64,000 bases of DNA. Source: Enterococcus sp. 9D6_DIV0238 (GTDB lineage Bacteria > Bacillota > Bacilli > Lactobacillales > Enterococcaceae). Both the position numbers and the translations under genes were made by a program. Location of the stretch: assembly GCF_002174455.2 (NCBI RefSeq), contig NZ_CP147246.1, positions 1,205,501 to 1,269,500 of the forward strand, given 5' to 3'. Below the pieces are notes generated by a model. The model saw only the letters and a list, made by a program, of their open reading frames with translations. It did not search any database and was not told where the DNA came from. Shown piece after piece: positions 54,324-62,769 of the stretch; the first letter of the stretch is position 1; each line of letters opens with the position of its first letter.

Positions 54324-55304
54324 TTAATTCATCAATGATTGTGCTGCAGTGATGATCGATAACTTGTAGATATCTTCTTCATTTGCACCACGAGATAAAT
54401 CTGAAACAGGTTTGTTCAATCCTTGTAAGATTGGTCCGATCGCTTCAAAGTTACCTAAGCGCTGTGCAATTTTGTAGCCGATGTTTCCTGATTGTAATTC
54501 TGGGAAAACAAAGACTGTAGCTTGACCAGCAACTGGTGAATTTGGTGCTTTAAGTTGTGCTACAGAAGCAACATAAGAAGCATCAAATTGTAATTCTCCA
54601 TCGATTTCCAATTCTGGTGCTAAACTTTTGGCGATTTTAGTCGCTTCAACAACTTTATCAACCTCAGGTGCTTTTGCAGAACCTTTTGTAGAGAAGCTCA
54701 TCATTGCAACTTTTGGATCGATATCGAATAATTCAGCGGTTTTTGCACTATCAACAGCGATCTCAGCAAGTTCTTGAGCTGTTGGATTTACATTGATCGC
54801 ACAATCTGCAAAGATATATTTCTCTTGATCGCGTCCGCGAACCATGATCATTGCACCACTTGTACGGCTGATACCTGGTTTTGTTTTGATGATTTGTAAT
54901 GCAGGGCGAACAGTATCACCTGTTGAGTGGACCGCTCCGCTGACCATACCATCTGCAAGACCCATGTAAGTCAGCATTGTGCCGAAATAATTCACGTCTT
55001 TAAGAATCTTACGTGCATCTTCTTCTGTTACTTTACCGTTACGACGTTCAACAAACGATGCAACCATTTCTTCCCATCCTTCATAATTATCAGGATCGAT
55101 AATAGTGAAGTTTGATGTTTTGATTCCACGAGCATGTGCTGCTTCAACAATGTCTTCTTGCTTTCCGATCAAGATCGGTTCCATTAATTCTTCTGCTTTC
55201 AAACGTGCGGCAGCTCCCAAAATACGAGGATCTGTTGCCTCTGGGAAAACAATTTTGATATTGCGGCGAATGACTTTAAATTTTAAGCTATCGAATAATT
55301 CCAC
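54324..55304 (-). CDS. pta: Phosphate acetyltransferase
   Basis: 326-aa short-form phosphotransacetylase that converts acetyl-CoA and phosphate to acetyl-phosphate. It has IVFPEATDPRILGAA, GMVSGAVHSTGDTVRPALQII, SFSTKGSAKAPEVDKV, and VFVFPELQSGNIGYKIAQRLG. With acetate kinase it gives ATP in mixed-acid fermentation. Upstream is ung, on the same strand but ~150 bp apart. Confidence 0.96.
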   Translation of the reverse strand: MELFDSLKFKVIRRNIKIVFPEATDPRILGAAARLKAEELMEPILIGKQEDIVEAAHARGIKTSNFTIIDPDNYEGWEEMVASFVERRNGKVTEEDARKILKDVNYFGTMLTYMGLADGMVSGAVHSTGDTVRPALQIIKTKPGISRTSGAMIMVRGRDQEKYIFADCAINVNPTAQELAEIAVDSAKTAELFDIDPKVAMMSFSTKGSAKAPEVDKVVEATKIAKSLAPELEIDGELQFDASYVASVAQLKAPNSPVAGQATVFVFPELQSGNIGYKIAQRLGNFEAIGPILQGLNKPVSDLSRGANEEDIYKLSIITAAQSLMN

Positions 55305-55457
55305 GATATACCCTCCAATGATTATTTATACAAACTTATCATACACCATTCTTAAAGAAAATAACAGTTATTTCTTGCTGTATTAGTGGAAAAAACACTG
55401 ATTCTGATATCCTTTTCACAAACTAAGCCATCTGCACTATAACAGATGAGCTCTGTT

Positions 55458-56141
55458 TTATGACACTGTATCAGGCAACTGCCAGTTGATTGGCGTTTCT
55501 CCTAACTGTTCTAATGCTTGATTTGTTTTTGAAAATGGCTTTGAACCAAAGAAGCCACGATGAGCTGCTAAGGGACTTGGATGAGGCGATTTGATAATAA
55601 TATGTTTATTGGTGTCGATCATCTTGATTTTTTCCTGTGCCGGCTTGCCCCATAAAATAAAGACAATTGATTTTTCCCGCTCATTCAGCTTCTGGATGAT
55701 TGCATCCGTCAAGTTTTCCCACCCTTGTCCACGATGAGAATAAGCTTGTCCATTTCGAACAGTCAATACAGTGTTTAATAGTAGAACTCCTTGTTTTGCC
55801 CAGCTTTCCAAAAAACCATGTGAGACTGGCGGATAGCCCAGATCATCTTGAAGTTCTTTGTAAATATTCATCAATGATGGCGGTGTTCTTACTCCAGGCT
55901 GTACTGAAAAACTTAGTCCATGTGCTTGGTTTGGTCCATGATACGGGTCCTGACCTAATATCACAACTTTGACCTCTTCATACGGCGTCAGCTCAAGGGC
56001 TGAATAAATATGGTACATATCAGGATAAATGGTTTGGTGACTGTATTCTTGCTTCAAAAATTCACGCAGCTTTAGATAATAGTCTTTGCTGAATTCATCC
56101 TTTAAAACATCTTGCCAGCTATTATGAATGATTTCTTTCAT
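55458..56141 (-). CDS. ung: Uracil-DNA glycosylase
   Basis: 227-aa family 1 UDG, which removes uracil from DNA. The water-activating Asp is in [22 protein letters not shown], and the Leu-intercalation loop is [20 protein letters not shown]. Length and both motifs are standard. The 195-bp gap before the next gene shows no strong feature. Confidence 0.97.
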   Translation of the reverse strand: MKEIIHNSWQDVLKDEFSKDYYLKLREFLKQEYSHQTIYPDMYHIYSALELTPYEEVKVVILGQDPYHGPNQAHGLSFSVQPGVRTPPSLMNIYKELQDDLGYPPVSHGFLESWAKQGVLLLNTVLTVRNGQAYSHRGQGWENLTDAIIQKLNEREKSIVFILWGKPAQEKIKMIDTNKHIIIKSPHPSPLAAHRGFFGSKPFSKTNQALEQLGETPINWQLPDTVS

Positions 56142-56336
56142 TAATACTTCTCCTTTAATATAATTATTTTTTTGCTGTAATTATTCATTAAGTAAAACGT
56201 CTATTCTGCCAACTTTCTTTTACATGATTAGCATAGCGGATTTTATGGGATGTGACAAGAAAATTTTTTCTGCACTGAAATCATAAAAACATGGTAAACT
56301 ATAGGTAAGTTAAATAAACGAGGTGTAGAAAAATTT

Positions 56337-57206
56337 ATGATTAAATTGATTGCTTCAGACATGGACGGAACATTACTAGATTCAAAAATGGGCATTTCAA
56401 AGGACAATGCTTCAGCGATACGTGAGGCAGAACGTCTTGGGATCGAATTTATGGTTGCTACAGGCCGAGCCTATACAGAAGCCAAACCAGCATTGGACGA
56501 AGCTGGGATCGAATGTGCGATGATCACTTTGAATGGTGCAAAAGTCTTTGATAAAGCTGGAAACTCACTTTTTACAGCAGGAATCGAAAAGGGAACGACA
56601 GCTGAAATCATGGATATCCTAGATGCAAATAATGTATATTTTGAAGTTTCCACCAATAAAGGTATTTTTTCAGCACATCAAGAAAAAAGAATCGAAAATT
56701 TTGCCGCCCATATTGCAACGACCATGCCTCATTTGACCTATAAAGTGGCTATTGCGATGGCAGCAGCTCATCTATCCTTACTAGATGTCAATTATATCGA
56801 AGATATTCGTTCTCTGCTGGCGCAAGAGGATATAGAGATTTTAAAAATCATCGGTTTCAGTATGGAAGGACCGACCGTTTTAGGACCAACAAGCACTCAA
56901 ATTAGACAGTTACCTGATCTGGTTGTTACCTCTTCTGCCCAAAACAATATCGAGGTCAATCATAAAAACGCACAAAAGGGCATTGCTGTTGCTCATGTAG
57001 CAAAAGACCGCGGTATCTCTGAAAAGGAAGTTATGACGATCGGTGATAATTTTAATGATGTCAGTATGCTTCAATGGGCCGGTGTTAGTTTTGCCATGGG
57101 AAATGCAGAACTCGAAGTGAAAGATCACGCCAAATATGTCACATCGACCAACTTGGAAAATGGCGTTGGCGAAGCTATTTTAAGAGCAATCAGAGAAGAC
57201 TTATAA
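56337..57206 (+). CDS. Cof-type HAD-superfamily sugar phosphatase
   Basis: 289-aa HAD hydrolase, class IIB. Motif I DMDGTLLDS near the N-terminus (residues 8-16), motif II TGRAY, the Lys of motif III in the KG-IAVAH region, and motif IV GDNFNDVSML. Such proteins (YidA type) dephosphorylate sugar phosphates or flavin precursors. Followed 39 bp later by the LURP-like gene, probably co-transcribed. Confidence 0.9.
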   Translation: MIKLIASDMDGTLLDSKMGISKDNASAIREAERLGIEFMVATGRAYTEAKPALDEAGIECAMITLNGAKVFDKAGNSLFTAGIEKGTTAEIMDILDANNVYFEVSTNKGIFSAHQEKRIENFAAHIATTMPHLTYKVAIAMAAAHLSLLDVNYIEDIRSLLAQEDIEILKIIGFSMEGPTVLGPTSTQIRQLPDLVVTSSAQNNIEVNHKNAQKGIAVAHVAKDRGISEKEVMTIGDNFNDVSMLQWAGVSFAMGNAELEVKDHAKYVTSTNLENGVGEAILRAIREDL

Positions 57207-57245
57207 CGTTTCTCTCAGTCAGACAACAATGAAAAGAGGTGAGAG

Positions 57246-57767
57246 ATGGTGTCTGAGTTTTTTATACAAGAACAACAACTAAGCAATATCACGAGAACAC
57301 TTGTCAAAGATGAAGATGGTAAATCTCTTTACCTACTTGTCGGACGCTGGGGAACTCGAGGCGATGCCCTTTCATTATATGCAATGAGCGGGGAGCTTGT
57401 CGCAAGTATCAAACAAACCTCTTTTATGTTCGGTTCACGCTTTGAACTGTATAAAGGCTTTAAAAAAGTCGGTGTTTTACGAAAAATCCTAAACTTAAAC
57501 GCTGACTTCTACTACATCCAGCACTTACATTGGACTGTCTCAGGTGATATAAAAAATCATCATTACTCCATCTATCAAATGAATCATAAAATCATGGAAA
57601 TGAGTAAAGCAACTCTTTTTACTGGAGATTACTTCAACTTGAATGTAGTTGATGATGACGATGCCCCTCTTTGTATTTGTATTGCTGCTGTTCTCGATTA
57701 CTGGCTATATAATAAAAAAAAGAATAATGGGCGTAAACCAATTATGGGTCTGGGTACCTGTCAGTAG
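57246..57767 (+). CDS. LURP-one-related/YxjI-like protein
   Basis: 173-aa protein with a tubby-like beta-barrel plan: FFIQEQQLSN, LYLLVGRWGTRGDALSLYAMSGELVASIKQTSFMFGSRFEL, then alternating strands and a hydrophobic helix near the C-terminus (LCICIAAVLDYWLYN). This fits the LURP-one/YxjI family of scramblase-like fold. Function unknown. Confidence 0.65.
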   Translation: MVSEFFIQEQQLSNITRTLVKDEDGKSLYLLVGRWGTRGDALSLYAMSGELVASIKQTSFMFGSRFELYKGFKKVGVLRKILNLNADFYYIQHLHWTVSGDIKNHHYSIYQMNHKIMEMSKATLFTGDYFNLNVVDDDDAPLCICIAAVLDYWLYNKKKNNGRKPIMGLGTCQ

Positions 57768-57779
57768 TTTGACACAACT

Positions 57780-57818
57780 AAAAAAATCAGCGATTTTTAC
57801 TCGCTGATTTTTTTTTGC
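57780..57818. terminator. Bidirectional terminator
   Basis: AAAAAATCAGCGA (57781-57793) pairs with TCGCTGATTTTTT (57801-57813), with TTTTGC following. It separates the LURP-like gene and the opposing GNAT gene. Confidence 0.85.
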
Positions 57819-58366
57819 ATATGATCATATACATGTCCGCTGATCATCATTTCTGCCACATCTTTAAATCCTTTACGGCTATATAATTTTTTCGCATTAG
57901 GATTTGCTTTATCTACACTCAAGCCAATGATTTCTTTTCCATCTCGTTTAGCGATCTGCGGCAATGCATCTAATAATTTCGAGCCGATACCTAATCCACG
58001 ATATTTTTCATTTACTGAAATTGAATCAAGGTACCATTCATTCGGTAATGTTTCAGGATCAACAAAAATCCTAATTTCTTCATCTAAATTATGTTTACGC
58101 AAAACCTTCTTCAAAGGTTCATCGATCACAGGTTCATCTTCATTCGGATAACCAAAGGCGATTCCCGCGACTTGTCCCTCATGCTCATATACTAAGCCTC
58201 GTTGATACCCATACCGATACGTCGGATCAGCTGAAGCTTCAGCTAAAACAGATAAAATGGTTTCCTCAGGAACAATGTCCAATAATGGCAATTCCATGTC
58301 TTTCAAAATAACTAAGATCAACGGAGCAATAGCTTTTCCGTCTTCTTTTGTTGCAAAACGAATCAT
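57797..58366 (-). CDS. GNAT family N-acetyltransferase
   Basis: 189-aa acetyltransferase with WYLDSISVNEKYRGLGIGSKLLDAL (CoA binding) and NPNAKKLYSRKGFKDV. The N-terminal part (APLILVILKDMELPLLDIV) is typical of a Firmicute subgroup annotated as acetyltransferase of unknown substrate. The stop lies inside the terminator stem's 3' half. Confidence 0.85.
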   Translation of the reverse strand: MIRFATKEDGKAIAPLILVILKDMELPLLDIVPEETILSVLAEASADPTYRYGYQRGLVYEHEGQVAGIAFGYPNEDEPVIDEPLKKVLRKHNLDEEIRIFVDPETLPNEWYLDSISVNEKYRGLGIGSKLLDALPQIAKRDGKEIIGLSVDKANPNAKKLYSRKGFKDVAEMMISGHVYDHMQKKISE

Positions 58367-58481
58367 TGTTATTCCTCTCTTTCTATAAAGCAGTGTACCA
58401 TTTATGAAAAATTAATGCATTACATTCTATTGCTTTCTAATTTCTTTTAAATAATTACTTGTTTATTTAGTTTCATCTTAA

Positions 58482-58512
58482 CAAAAAAAGACACTTCGAA
58501 AAGTGTCTTTAC
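58482..58512 (-). terminator. Terminator of the 3D-domain gene
   Basis: AAAGACACTT and AAGTGTCTTT arms with a CGAA loop; the minus strand runs into TTTTTTTG. The stop at 58517 is 5 bp away. Confidence 0.85.
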
Positions 58513-58516
58513 GTTC

Positions 58517-59680
58517 TTATTGAATCGTAACCTTTACATTGTTTCTACGTCCCCAGTTGATACATTGATCGACTGTTGGGAAATGGACATCAATGATATG
58601 ACCGTTGATTGCACCACCAGTATCTCCGGCAACTGCAAAGCCATAACCTTCCACCTCAACAAATGATCCCAATGGAATCACACTTGGATCAACAGCAATT
58701 ACATTACTATTTGAACGTAAGTCGATCCCAGTAGCTGTGATATAACCAGATCCAGCTTCTCTCCAAGAGTAAGCAGTTGACTGTACATAAAGTACATTGC
58801 CTCCTCCTGTATCGCCGCCTCCAGGGTTTGGATGTTCTTCCGATGGCTCAGATGGCGGTGTTACGACTGGCTGTTCCTCACTACTAGAGCTTGAACTGCT
58901 ACTTGAATCAGAGGAGCTTGAAGATTCGCTGCTCGTACTTGACGACGCTGCTTCATTAGCTTTTCTCTGTGCTTCTTGAGCTGCTGCTTGCTTTTGGGCT
59001 GCTGCTGCTTTTTTCTCATCAGAAATACGTTTTTCTTCTGTTTGCTTTTGACTGGCGATCAACTGTAAAGCTGATTCATTATCCGCTAATTGCTCTTTTA
59101 AAGAAGCGACTTGCGCATCCATTGAAGAAGCTTCTTCCTGTAATTTCGCTTCGTTGGTTTGTAACTCTTCTTGCTTGCTCTTTACAGTTTCTTGAAGATC
59201 TTTCAATTTTTCTTTGTCTTTAGACAAACTCTCTATCTTATCTTGTTCAGCATTTTGTAAAGTAGTCATTGCAAATGCCTTATTGAAGAAATCTGAGATA
59301 TTTTCGGCATCTAGCAATACTTGCCACGTCCGATGTTCCCCGCTCAATTGGATATCTTTCATACGATTTCCAACGACTTCTTTCCGGCGTTCAATGCTTT
59401 GCTCTGTTATTGTGATTTCTGCTTCAGAATTTTTGATTGTTTCTTCAGCTTTTGAAATATCTACTTTAAGTTTTTCAATTTCAGCGTATTTTTTATTAAC
59501 ATCATTTAAAGCTGTATTGATATCTTTGCTAAGGGATTCTCCCACTTGTTCAGTCTGTGCTTCTTTTTCGTTCAGATCATCTAATGATTCTGCCAAAGCG
59601 CCGACTGGAAATCCCACATTCATAACTAAGATAGCAGCTAAAAACGGCATCAATTTTTTTACTTTCACTGAATCCAACAC
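58517..59680 (-). CDS. Secreted coiled-coil protein with C-terminal 3D domain
   Basis: 387-aa cell-wall protein: signal peptide (LMPFLAAILVMNVGFPVGALA), a PcsB/SagA-type coiled coil (residues 32-235), an Ala/Ser-rich linker with a Ser run (~240-270), a Pro/Gly spacer, and a 3D domain (~297-387) with YSWREAGSGYITATG, IAVDPSVIPLGSFVEVEGYG, the D of AGDTGGAI and DVHFPTVDQC. The three Asp are those of MltA-like lytic transglycosylases. Coiled-coil proteins of this sort (SagA, PcsB) usually end in NlpC/P60 or CHAP; here 3D takes that place. A WalR-like box upstream fits wall-stress control. Confidence 0.85.
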   Translation of the reverse strand: MLDSVKVKKLMPFLAAILVMNVGFPVGALAESLDDLNEKEAQTEQVGESLSKDINTALNDVNKKYAEIEKLKVDISKAEETIKNSEAEITITEQSIERRKEVVGNRMKDIQLSGEHRTWQVLLDAENISDFFNKAFAMTTLQNAEQDKIESLSKDKEKLKDLQETVKSKQEELQTNEAKLQEEASSMDAQVASLKEQLADNESALQLIASQKQTEEKRISDEKKAAAAQKQAAAQEAQRKANEAASSSTSSESSSSSDSSSSSSSSSEEQPVVTPPSEPSEEHPNPGGGDTGGGNVLYVQSTAYSWREAGSGYITATGIDLRSNSNVIAVDPSVIPLGSFVEVEGYGFAVAGDTGGAINGHIIDVHFPTVDQCINWGRRNNVKVTIQ

Positions 59681-59745
59681 CTTTCCTAACTAAATCCAAC
59701 TCTATTCATTATACTAATCAATCACGCCTTTATTATTTCAATACT

Positions 59746-59761
59746 GTTACAATTTGTTACA
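59746..59761 (-). promoter_or_regulatory. WalR-like box upstream of the 3D-domain gene
   Basis: Minus strand TGTAAC-AAAT-TGTAAC, two exact hexamers with 10-bp period, 66 bp upstream of the start. The WalR consensus uses an 11-bp period (5-nt spacer), so one base is missing. WalRK controls wall hydrolases of this type. Confidence 0.4.
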
Positions 59762-59906
59762 TTTTAACGAAAATGTCGTTTTCACTGTAATATAACTACT
59801 GTAAATCCGTACTAATCTATCTATAAAATATAGACTGAAACCCACTTCTATCTAGCTTTTAGCATTAATTGAAACACAACTCTCTACTGTTATATTTAAA
59901 CTAGCA

Positions 59907-60752
59907 TTATTTCTTATTTTTTCTATTCTTATTGATAATTTCTTTTACTTCAAATGGATTTTTAATATTTTTCAATGTTAAATTAGGGTAATTTTTAATC
60001 CAACGCTTTTGATTGAAGCCAATATGTGAAACTAGCTCGTTGATTGACGGTGTATTTTTCAACTCTTCGATCAAAGAAATGCGTTCATTTGACTTCGCTT
60101 TTTTTCGTTCAGTCAATTCTTCTGAAATAGATTCTTTCAGCTCAGAAAGATTTGAAGAAAACTCTGTTCTTTTTTCATTTAATTTAGCTGCCAATTCTTC
60201 TTTTCTTTCATCCACTGCTGTACTGAGTTGAGTAGTAACTTTTTTGAAAGCTTGCATGTTGATAAGTGTATAGATCAAATCACTAGTGATCATTATCAAT
60301 AAAATGATCGGCAGTACCAAACCAAAGTGTTTAGCCAAAAAGCCTTCAAATAGTAGCACTTTCGGGTGAACCACTCGCACGATCAAAACACAGCCGATCC
60401 CCCAAAACAGCGATACAGGCAAGGCTACACGACCATTTAGGTTCATTGGGACATCCTTATAGTCCCACCAAGACGCATGGAAAAGCTTTTCCAATCCATA
60501 ACTCGTTAGATACTCTAAAATGGTTACCAGAATGGTTGATAAGATGTATAAAAGCACGATATTTTGTTTGAATGGATCTAAAAAATACAGCACACCTAAA
60601 ATACCAAAACCATAAATAGGGCAATACGGACCGATCAAAAATCCTCGATAAACAAATTTTCCTGCTTTTAATGAGCAATAAACTGTTTCCCATAACCAAC
60701 CAATAAATGCGTAAATAAAAAATAGTAAAACGACTTTAATAAATTCATCCAT
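59907..60752 (-). CDS. CmpB-like putative ABC transporter membrane protein (PF06541)
   Basis: 281-aa protein with about five membrane helices in the first ~180 residues: MDEFIKVVLLFFIYAFIGWLWE, GKFVYRGFLIGPYCPIYGFG, then a loop WWDYKDVPMNLNGRV. A cytoplasmic coiled coil (~190-250) and a short tail follow. The family is named CmpB-like, although an ABC role has not been shown. ATG at 60752 follows AGAAGGAGA. The 226-bp gap to the next gene downstream has only AT-rich sequence. Confidence 0.75.
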   Translation of the reverse strand: MDEFIKVVLLFFIYAFIGWLWETVYCSLKAGKFVYRGFLIGPYCPIYGFGILGVLYFLDPFKQNIVLLYILSTILVTILEYLTSYGLEKLFHASWWDYKDVPMNLNGRVALPVSLFWGIGCVLIVRVVHPKVLLFEGFLAKHFGLVLPIILLIMITSDLIYTLINMQAFKKVTTQLSTAVDERKEELAAKLNEKRTEFSSNLSELKESISEELTERKKAKSNERISLIEELKNTPSINELVSHIGFNQKRWIKNYPNLTLKNIKNPFEVKEIINKNRKNKK

Positions 60753-60908
60753 AGATGTTCTCCTTCTAATAGTTAGTACTTTCACAATTATTGTAACAAA
60801 TAAGTACCGATTAAGGCGAGCAACTTTATTTGCTTTCCAGATTGATATAGAATAGAAGAGAAAATGTTTGTTTAGAAACATGATAAGAAATACAGTAAAA
60901 TTATGAGA

Positions 60909-60924
60909 TATACTGATCAGTATA
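60909..60924 (+). promoter_or_regulatory. 16-bp palindrome upstream of the ABC exporter
   Basis: TATACTGATCAGTATA is a perfect inverted repeat 115 bp upstream of the exporter start; a second short one (CTGTG-AAA-CACAG) follows at 60941-60953. Such sites fit a TetR- or MarR-type operator. No regulator gene is adjacent in the window. Confidence 0.5.
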
Positions 60925-61038
60925 AGAAATACTACTTTTGCTGTGAAACACAGTGAATGGAATGGAATGAACTGATGTTAAACAGTACAAGGTGTAGCGA
61001 AGCTGAACGTTGTTACTTATAACTTAAGGAGGAGTTCT

Positions 61039-62769
61039 ATGTTAGGTTTACTTAGATTTGCTAAAAAATATCGAAAACAGGTGATCCTTGGGCCTTTTTT
61101 TAAATTTTTAGAAGCTTGTTTTGAACTGGTCTTGCCTTTGTTTATGGCTCGCTTGGTCGATCAGGGGATTCGAAATAATGATCAGGGTTATGTCTTGCAA
61201 ATGGCCGGCTGGATGCTTTTGATGTCTATCATTGGTTTGATCTGTGTCATGATTTGTCAATATTATTCTTCGATCGCCTCGCAAGGCTTTGGCACAGAGT
61301 TGAGAAATGCACTCATGAAAAAAATCAATCAGCTCTCTCACGCCGAACTGAATAGTTTCGGTACTGATACCTTGATTACACGCATGACTAACGATATCAA
61401 TCAACTGCAGCTAGCATTAGCAATGTTGATACGTTTAGTTATTCGAGCTCCTTTTTTAAGTATCGGTTCTGTCATCATGGCTTTTTATATCAATGTTCAA
61501 ATGGGGTTGATCTTTTTATTGATGCTCCCACTTTTTTGCATTATTCTTTATTTTATTATCAAAACAACTGTTCCATTATATAAGAAAGTTCAAGAAAAAC
61601 TTGATTTATTAAATCGGCAAATCAGCCAAAACTTAAGCGGTGTTCGTGTAATTCGAGCTTTTTCTAGAAAGCAGACAGAAGAAAAACAGGTCAATAAAGT
61701 AACAGATGATCTTGCTTCCATCTATGTACGTGTTTCAAATATTTCCGCCTTATTGACACCTGCGACCACTCTTGTCATGAATCTTGGCATATTAGTATTG
61801 CTTTATCTTGGCGGAATAAAGGTCGAGGTTGGCGGACTGCAGCAAGGAGAAGTATTGGCTTTGATCAACTATATGAATCAGATGCTGCTGGCATTGATCG
61901 TTGTCTCAAACTTAGTCATTATCTTTACACGAGCTTCTGCTTCTGCTTCAAGAGTCAATGAAGTATTAGCGATCACTCCCAGCATTCAAGAAAAAGTATC
62001 CAATGAAACTGACGGCCTTTCTTCACAAGGAATCGTCTTCGATCAGGTTTCATTCCGTTATCACCCTGATGCCGGCTTAGCTTTACAGAATATTAATCTG
62101 ACGATCCCAAAAAATTCAATTTTAGGGATCACTGGACCAACAGGCGGCGGGAAAAGTACACTTACTCAACTGATTCCGCGATTCTATGATACAAGCGAAG
62201 GAAATGTCTATGTCGATGATCTAAATGTGCGCGACTGGTCTATAGAAAAACTACGCAAAAAAATTGCTCTTACACCTCAAACAGCAGTCTTATTTACTGG
62301 AACGATCCGTGAAAATCTCCAGTGGGGCAAGGAAAAGGCAACCGATGAAGAATGTTGGCAAGCTCTTGCTACGGCTCAATGTAAAGATTTTGTTGAAAAT
62401 TTAAGCGAGGGTTTAGACACACTAGTCTATGAAGGCGGAAAGAATTTTTCTGGTGGACAAAAACAACGGCTGACGATTGCTCGGGCTTTGATTCGTAAAC
62501 CAGATATTTTGATTCTAGATGACTCATTGAGTGCCTTAGATTACCAAACTGACCTAGATTTAAGAACTGCGTTAAAGAAAGACCTGCAAGAAACGACTCT
62601 GATCCTGATTTCTCAAAGAATCAGCTCTATTCAACAAGCAGATCAAATCCTAGTCTTAAATAGCGGTAAGCAAGTCGGATTAGGGACACACGAAGAGCTC
62701 TTGAATTCTTCTAAAGAATATCAAGAAATTGTCGCTTCACAAGAGGAGGAAAACGGCCATGATGACTAA
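61039..62769 (+). CDS. ABC-type exporter half-transporter 1 (permease-ATPase)
   Basis: 576-aa half-transporter: six-helix permease domain (residues 1-310) and ATPase (335-575) with Walker A GPTGGGKST, Q-loop TPQTAVLFTGTI, signature NFSGGQKQRLTIARAL, and Walker B DILILDDSLSALD. The D after LILD is not followed by the usual Glu (DDSLS in place of DEATS), which may mean a degenerate catalytic site, as in many heterodimeric exporters. Starts after AAGGAGGAG and overlaps the second subunit by 11 bp. Likely a multidrug or lipid exporter. Confidence 0.92.
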   Translation: MLGLLRFAKKYRKQVILGPFFKFLEACFELVLPLFMARLVDQGIRNNDQGYVLQMAGWMLLMSIIGLICVMICQYYSSIASQGFGTELRNALMKKINQLSHAELNSFGTDTLITRMTNDINQLQLALAMLIRLVIRAPFLSIGSVIMAFYINVQMGLIFLLMLPLFCIILYFIIKTTVPLYKKVQEKLDLLNRQISQNLSGVRVIRAFSRKQTEEKQVNKVTDDLASIYVRVSNISALLTPATTLVMNLGILVLLYLGGIKVEVGGLQQGEVLALINYMNQMLLALIVVSNLVIIFTRASASASRVNEVLAITPSIQEKVSNETDGLSSQGIVFDQVSFRYHPDAGLALQNINLTIPKNSILGITGPTGGGKSTLTQLIPRFYDTSEGNVYVDDLNVRDWSIEKLRKKIALTPQTAVLFTGTIRENLQWGKEKATDEECWQALATAQCKDFVENLSEGLDTLVYEGGKNFSGGQKQRLTIARALIRKPDILILDDSLSALDYQTDLDLRTALKKDLQETTLILISQRISSIQQADQILVLNSGKQVGLGTHEELLNSSKEYQEIVASQEEENGHDD

